A stretch of 64,000 nt of DNA from Spongilla lacustris. Lineage: Eukaryota > Porifera > Demospongiae > Spongillida > Spongillidae. Below the pieces are notes generated by a model. That model saw only the letters and a program-made list of their open reading frames with translations, had not been told where the DNA came from and made no database searches. Position 1 is the stretch's first letter, and the number at the start of each line of letters is the position of its first letter. The stretch spans positions 1,532,797 through 1,596,796 of the forward strand of contig OX442418.1 of assembly GCA_949361645.1 (NCBI GenBank), in the 5' to 3' direction. This document shows positions 60,140-64,000 of the stretch, piece by piece. Position numbers and translations under genes: made by a program.

Positions 60140-60790
60140 ACAAAAGCTTTGCTTTGTAAGTTGATGATGCAAAATGACCTCAGGATGCTCGTTTGCTTCT
60201 TTTGTCCTCTATGTCCCAACTGTGCACTTGACCCTCTGGGTTACCACTGTGTCACATGCAAATGGGGAGGTGATGTAAGAACCAGGCACAACACTATTCA
60301 AAACGTGATCTACAGCACCTTTCAGTGAGCTGTTTATCTGCACACCTTGAGGTTGGCAGTGGATGGGGACATGATAATTCCTGAACACGGCCTGCAGACA
60401 TCCTTGTTACCAATTGGGATTGTGGCACCTCAGCTGCCTTTGACATCACAGTTACATCCCCACTTAATTCATACACTGTGTTGGAAGCGGGCATGTACCA
60501 GGGTGTTTCATCAAAGGCAGCTGAGCACAGAAAATGATCACAAGTGTGCTGAGTTGGGTTGGCAATGTGTACCATTGGCAGTGGAGAACTATGGGGCCTG
60601 GGGACCAGAAGCATTAAAGGCCTTCTCGCAGGTGGCATCATGGTTAGCCATTCGTGGTAACACCCCCAAGTCTAAGGTGGTAGCTGAGCTATATGGCCGC
60701 CTCAGCCTGTTATTGATTAGAGCTAATGCTCGATCAATCTTGGTATGCTCCTACTGGGATCAACCCAACAGGACAGTTATCCGTGTATGT
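60140..60790 (+). pseudogene. LINE C-terminal remnant, copy B
   Basis: In order: CPNCALDPLGYHCVTCKWGG (Cys/His zinc-binding type) near 60205-60265, RHNTIQNVIYSTF, RPADILVTNWDCGTSAAFD near 60390, CAELGWQCVPLAVENYGAWG near 60548, and LYGRLSLLLIRANARSIL near 60690. One or more frameshifts lie between them. It is the best-preserved copy of this C-terminal region in the window. Confidence 0.65.
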
Positions 60791-61144
60791 AGTTGTTTGT
60801 GTGTGTTTTGTTTGCTATTATAATAATAATTATGTGTGATGTATTTGTATGTTGTATTTTCTGATGCCCATGTTGTGATTTTGTAGCAATTTTCCATATA
60901 GGTAGTGTTGCTATATGCATTCCAATATACACTCTCCCACACAATTTTGCATTCCCATAGTGATGATGTTGCTTAGACCCAAGCAAGATTGAGTACCCTT
61001 ATGATGCACTCTACATCAAGTTTTGATGGTACTGGAGCTGGGAACCTTTGCTAATTTGGGCTACTAGTGTGCCTGTATGCTCTACTGTAAGTGGTACTGG
61101 TAATAAATTCGAAAAAACCCTTTTTTAATTTGATTAATTTAGGG

Positions 61145-61265
61145 GAAATTGCTCCAAGTCCCAAGCTACCTGTCTATTGTATGGCAGGCTTAGCCTAACT
61201 TTGATATGAGCCAACGCACGGGCACTCCTGTCTCGAGCAGGATCATCTGTGGAAGATCCATAGAA
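61145..61265 (+). pseudogene. LINE C-terminal remnant, copy C
   Basis: It reads YGRLSLTLI-stop-ANARALLSRA; the stop (TGA) sits where copies A and B have Cys or Arg. Confidence 0.55.
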
Positions 61266-61490
61266 CTTCTTGTAATATTAGTCCTTTTGTTTGTTACTAT
61301 TATGTATCCAGTTTAACTGTTATATATAATAATTATTATTCTTTTCCAATATACAATATCCTAAAAACCTAAAACCTAAAACCAACAGACATCAAATAAA
61401 CATTGAATAGATTTAAATCTTACATGGAAAAGAGCTTTTTCATGCCCTAATCCAATGTTTAACACAACTGAATTGCTTAGTAATTGCCCA

Positions 61491-61524
<34 letters not shown>

Positions 61525-62136
61525 ATACAGATTGAGCATTGTAGCCTCATAGCTATCTAATTATTAGAACATTTTAATCTAAAGAAGCATGTTTAGAATA
61601 ATGTATAAGTTTTTTCAATTTCAAAATGTTAATGGCCTATAGATTCCATGATGCTTAGTATAAATGCTCAAGGGAGAATGCTCTACCTATCCTCGCAATT
61701 ATTATGCTTATGTGCTGCCATCTATAATCATATCGTATTGTACTGCGAAAATGTTATGACTTGTTATTGCCACAAACCTGAGTCATTACATTTTCATGGG
61801 TAGAATGCACTAGCACTAACTTTGGCCATTTTCTACTAAAGTGCACTGCATTCATAATTTATATTCCCTGGATGCTAAGTCCAAGCTGAGATTCACCCCT
61901 TCCCTTGGGGCTGGATTTCACACCAAACAAAATGCCTGAAATGGCAGCTGGGCCTTTTACTAGCCCGGCTCTGTGGCCCCACCATGACCTCTTATCTAGG
62001 TACATGAGTCAGCATTAAGGGCCATGAAAAAATGCCAGCCCTACAATTAGGCATATGGTCAGCTAACCAACCATGTGCATAAAGAAATTAGCATGTGGAA
62101 CTAAACTAGCCCACCCCTACAAGTGCTGAATCATAC
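61266..62136. other. Intron sequence with a 21-C run
   Basis: Poly-C at 61492-61512 followed by poly-A. No exon recognised. Confidence 0.45.
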
Positions 62137-62412
62137 CTTTAGTGACCATTTGGTGGATTTTATCAGCGGTGTCCTTGTTTCCAACTTCTGTTAGAACGTC
62201 ACATAGTTTCTGGTATGTGGCATCATGTCCCTGCTGTTCTTTCCACATCAACAACACCTTTTCCCTCTTATGCTGTTCAGTATTCTCATCACGACATATG
62301 TCAGTTATGTCTTGTTCATCCTTCAGCAATCGACGACCGATGATCTTCCAGTCAAACTGCAACATTGATGCCTCTAGAAGATGTTTTTTGGAGCAATTAT
62401 TATCCATAAACT
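62137..62412 (-). CDS. Death-domain gene, exon coding a death-fold domain
   Basis: The acceptor is gccccttctag and the donor AAAG|GTATGA (phase 1). The exon codes DWKIIGRRLLKDEQDITDIC, then REKVLLMWKEQQGHDATYQK and LCDVLTEVGNKDTADKI. This spacing of W, GRRL, I-x-x-I, a second W, and L-x-x-A/V-L-x-x-V is the six-helix pattern of death domains, which assemble signalling complexes in apoptosis and innate immunity by homotypic contact. The spliced codon with 58492-59363 is GAC, in frame. Upstream exons must lie beyond 62412, probably outside the window. Confidence 0.8.
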
Positions 62413-62914
62413 CTAGAAGGGGCAAGAGACATCTATTAATAATCATTCACATTGTTATGTTTTTAAGTGGTCATGGTATGCATTATGTGGGCAGTACACA
62501 TGAAAGATGTGAGGGGTATAATTAATGTGTGCCGAGCATGTTGTCCCCACCCCCACCCTCCCATTCATATGGGGGAGTGCTACAAGTAGGGTCCCCTGAA
62601 TAATGAAAATCGATTTTTCCGAATACTTTTAAAACACTAATCGATTATTCAGGTTTTTCTGGATCTGAAAATCGATATTTCTGAATAGGTTTTGACAATT
62701 TGCCAGCCGAATACCTAGGTTTTCTGCTCACTGAGCCACCTAAATGTACACATCACACCAGATACCCTCCTACAGCTAAACCATAACACCAGATGCCCTC
62801 AGCACACAACCACAGCTACCTATATAGGCCTAAATCGCTTGCCCTAACCACATATGTGTCCTGACCTAAAATTGTACCCAATGCCAAATGAGTAGAACCA
62901 CAGATGAAGTTTAC
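62413..62914. other. No exon recognised
   Basis: Upstream intron or flank of the death-domain gene. A gaaaatcgat/tttttccgaat-type motif recurs three times at 62605-62690. Confidence 0.4.
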
Positions 62915-62947
62915 CAGTGGCGGCCTGGCTACTTTATGACAAGGGGG

Positions 62948-63230
<283 letters not shown>

Positions 63231-63260
63231 CCCTCAAGTCTTGTGCCCAGACCCAAACGT

Positions 63261-63460
63261 NNNNNNNNNNNNNNNNNNNNNNNNNNNNNNNNNNNNNNNN
63301 NNNNNNNNNNNNNNNNNNNNNNNNNNNNNNNNNNNNNNNNNNNNNNNNNNNNNNNNNNNNNNNNNNNNNNNNNNNNNNNNNNNNNNNNNNNNNNNNNNNN
63401 NNNNNNNNNNNNNNNNNNNNNNNNNNNNNNNNNNNNNNNNNNNNNNNNNNNNNNNNNNNN
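63261..63460. other. Assembly gap of 200 N
   Basis: A round-number N run between (CA)n and (TC)n. The true length is unknown. Confidence 0.99.

Positions 63461-63520
<60 letters not shown>
63461..63520. repeat. (TC)n microsatellite
   Basis: 60 bp visible; it continues into the gap. Confidence 0.97.
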
Positions 63521-63523
<3 letters not shown>

Positions 63524-64000
63524 GCTGTGGTTTAATTAATAAGTATATTCATTACACGTGTACTTTATCCCATGAATACAACTGTTCTATAATACAAAGC
63601 ATTGTACAATATAATAGGAAATTGAAACAAATTACCTCCGGCAAGTGTTCAAAATCTAATGAAGTACGTACAGTGTCGACTCGCAAGAGCGAAAAGTCGC
63701 ACCTCGCAAGAGCGAAAAATAAGGCATATTCATCCTTAGAGTTGGGAAAGCTGTATAGCTAAGTCACGGTTGTATGCGGCTGGAAACTAAGTCAACAATT
63801 AGATCATTTACGGTATTACCATATATTTCTTAACTGATGGCTCATTATAGACATCTGATGTTTAGAAGCAAACCATAACTCACCAGAACTAGCAAATCAA
63901 ACACTGAAAACGAACTCAAACACTGCATTCCTTTTCCTGTCATGTCCAGTCAATGCGCACAATTGAAATTCCACATAGATAGCATGCGCATACCGTTTAG
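63521..64000. other. No gene supported
   Basis: Contains ctcgcaagagcgaaaa twice (63679 and 63703) as a short tandem. Nothing else recognised. Confidence 0.4.

Overview
The window looks like repeat-rich, AT-rich chromosomal DNA of a marine metazoan, most likely a sponge. The evidence is spliced genes with GT-AG introns, CpG-decayed LINE remnants, many kinds of miniature inverted-repeat elements, long microsatellites, a death-domain gene of the type I associate with sponge and cnidarian genomes, and one 200-N scaffold gap. The phylum call is inference from memory of such genomes, not from a search. Little of the 64 kb is intact coding sequence.

Layout. 0-8 kb: a dispersed repeat split by a 5'-truncated LINE, a hairpin MITE, and an apparently complete DNA transposon (3491-6684) with 402-bp inverted ends, a TA duplication and an intact 608-residue DDE transposase; then a decayed Gypsy fragment. 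8-16 kb: LINE scraps and a roughly 1-kb unit repeated about three times, interrupted by a LINE endonuclease-region fragment. 17-31 kb: a tandem array of about twelve diverged units on the minus strand, each with a short 3'-terminal exon encoding a Trp-rich, mostly cationic tail that ends in a stop; nine upstream exons all end in ATG directly before the GT donor. This is the best candidate for something undescribed. 31-42 kb: little coding sequence, a 1.94-kb (CCCT)n tract and a tRNA-derived SINE. 42.8-43.8 kb: a frameshifted seven-helix receptor-like gene. 44-48 kb: LINE 3' ends and a foldback-element end. 48.9-52.6 kb: a minisatellite of about 100-bp units abutting the 3' end of the next gene. 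52.6-62.4 kb: a minus-strand gene whose four visible exons (death domain, conserved 290-residue region, two coiled-coil-rich exons) join in perfect phase across introns of 2.8 kb, 5.4 kb and 113 bp; the introns hold hairpin MITEs, a Helitron-like remnant and several LINE C-terminal ends. 62.4-64 kb: a long (CA)n tract, the gap, and (TC)n.

No operon logic applies. The functional candidates are the death-domain gene (probably innate-immune or apoptotic signalling), the tandem Trp-rich-tail family (function unknown) and the DNA transposon (possibly still active or recently so). Most of the rest is transposon debris and simple sequence.
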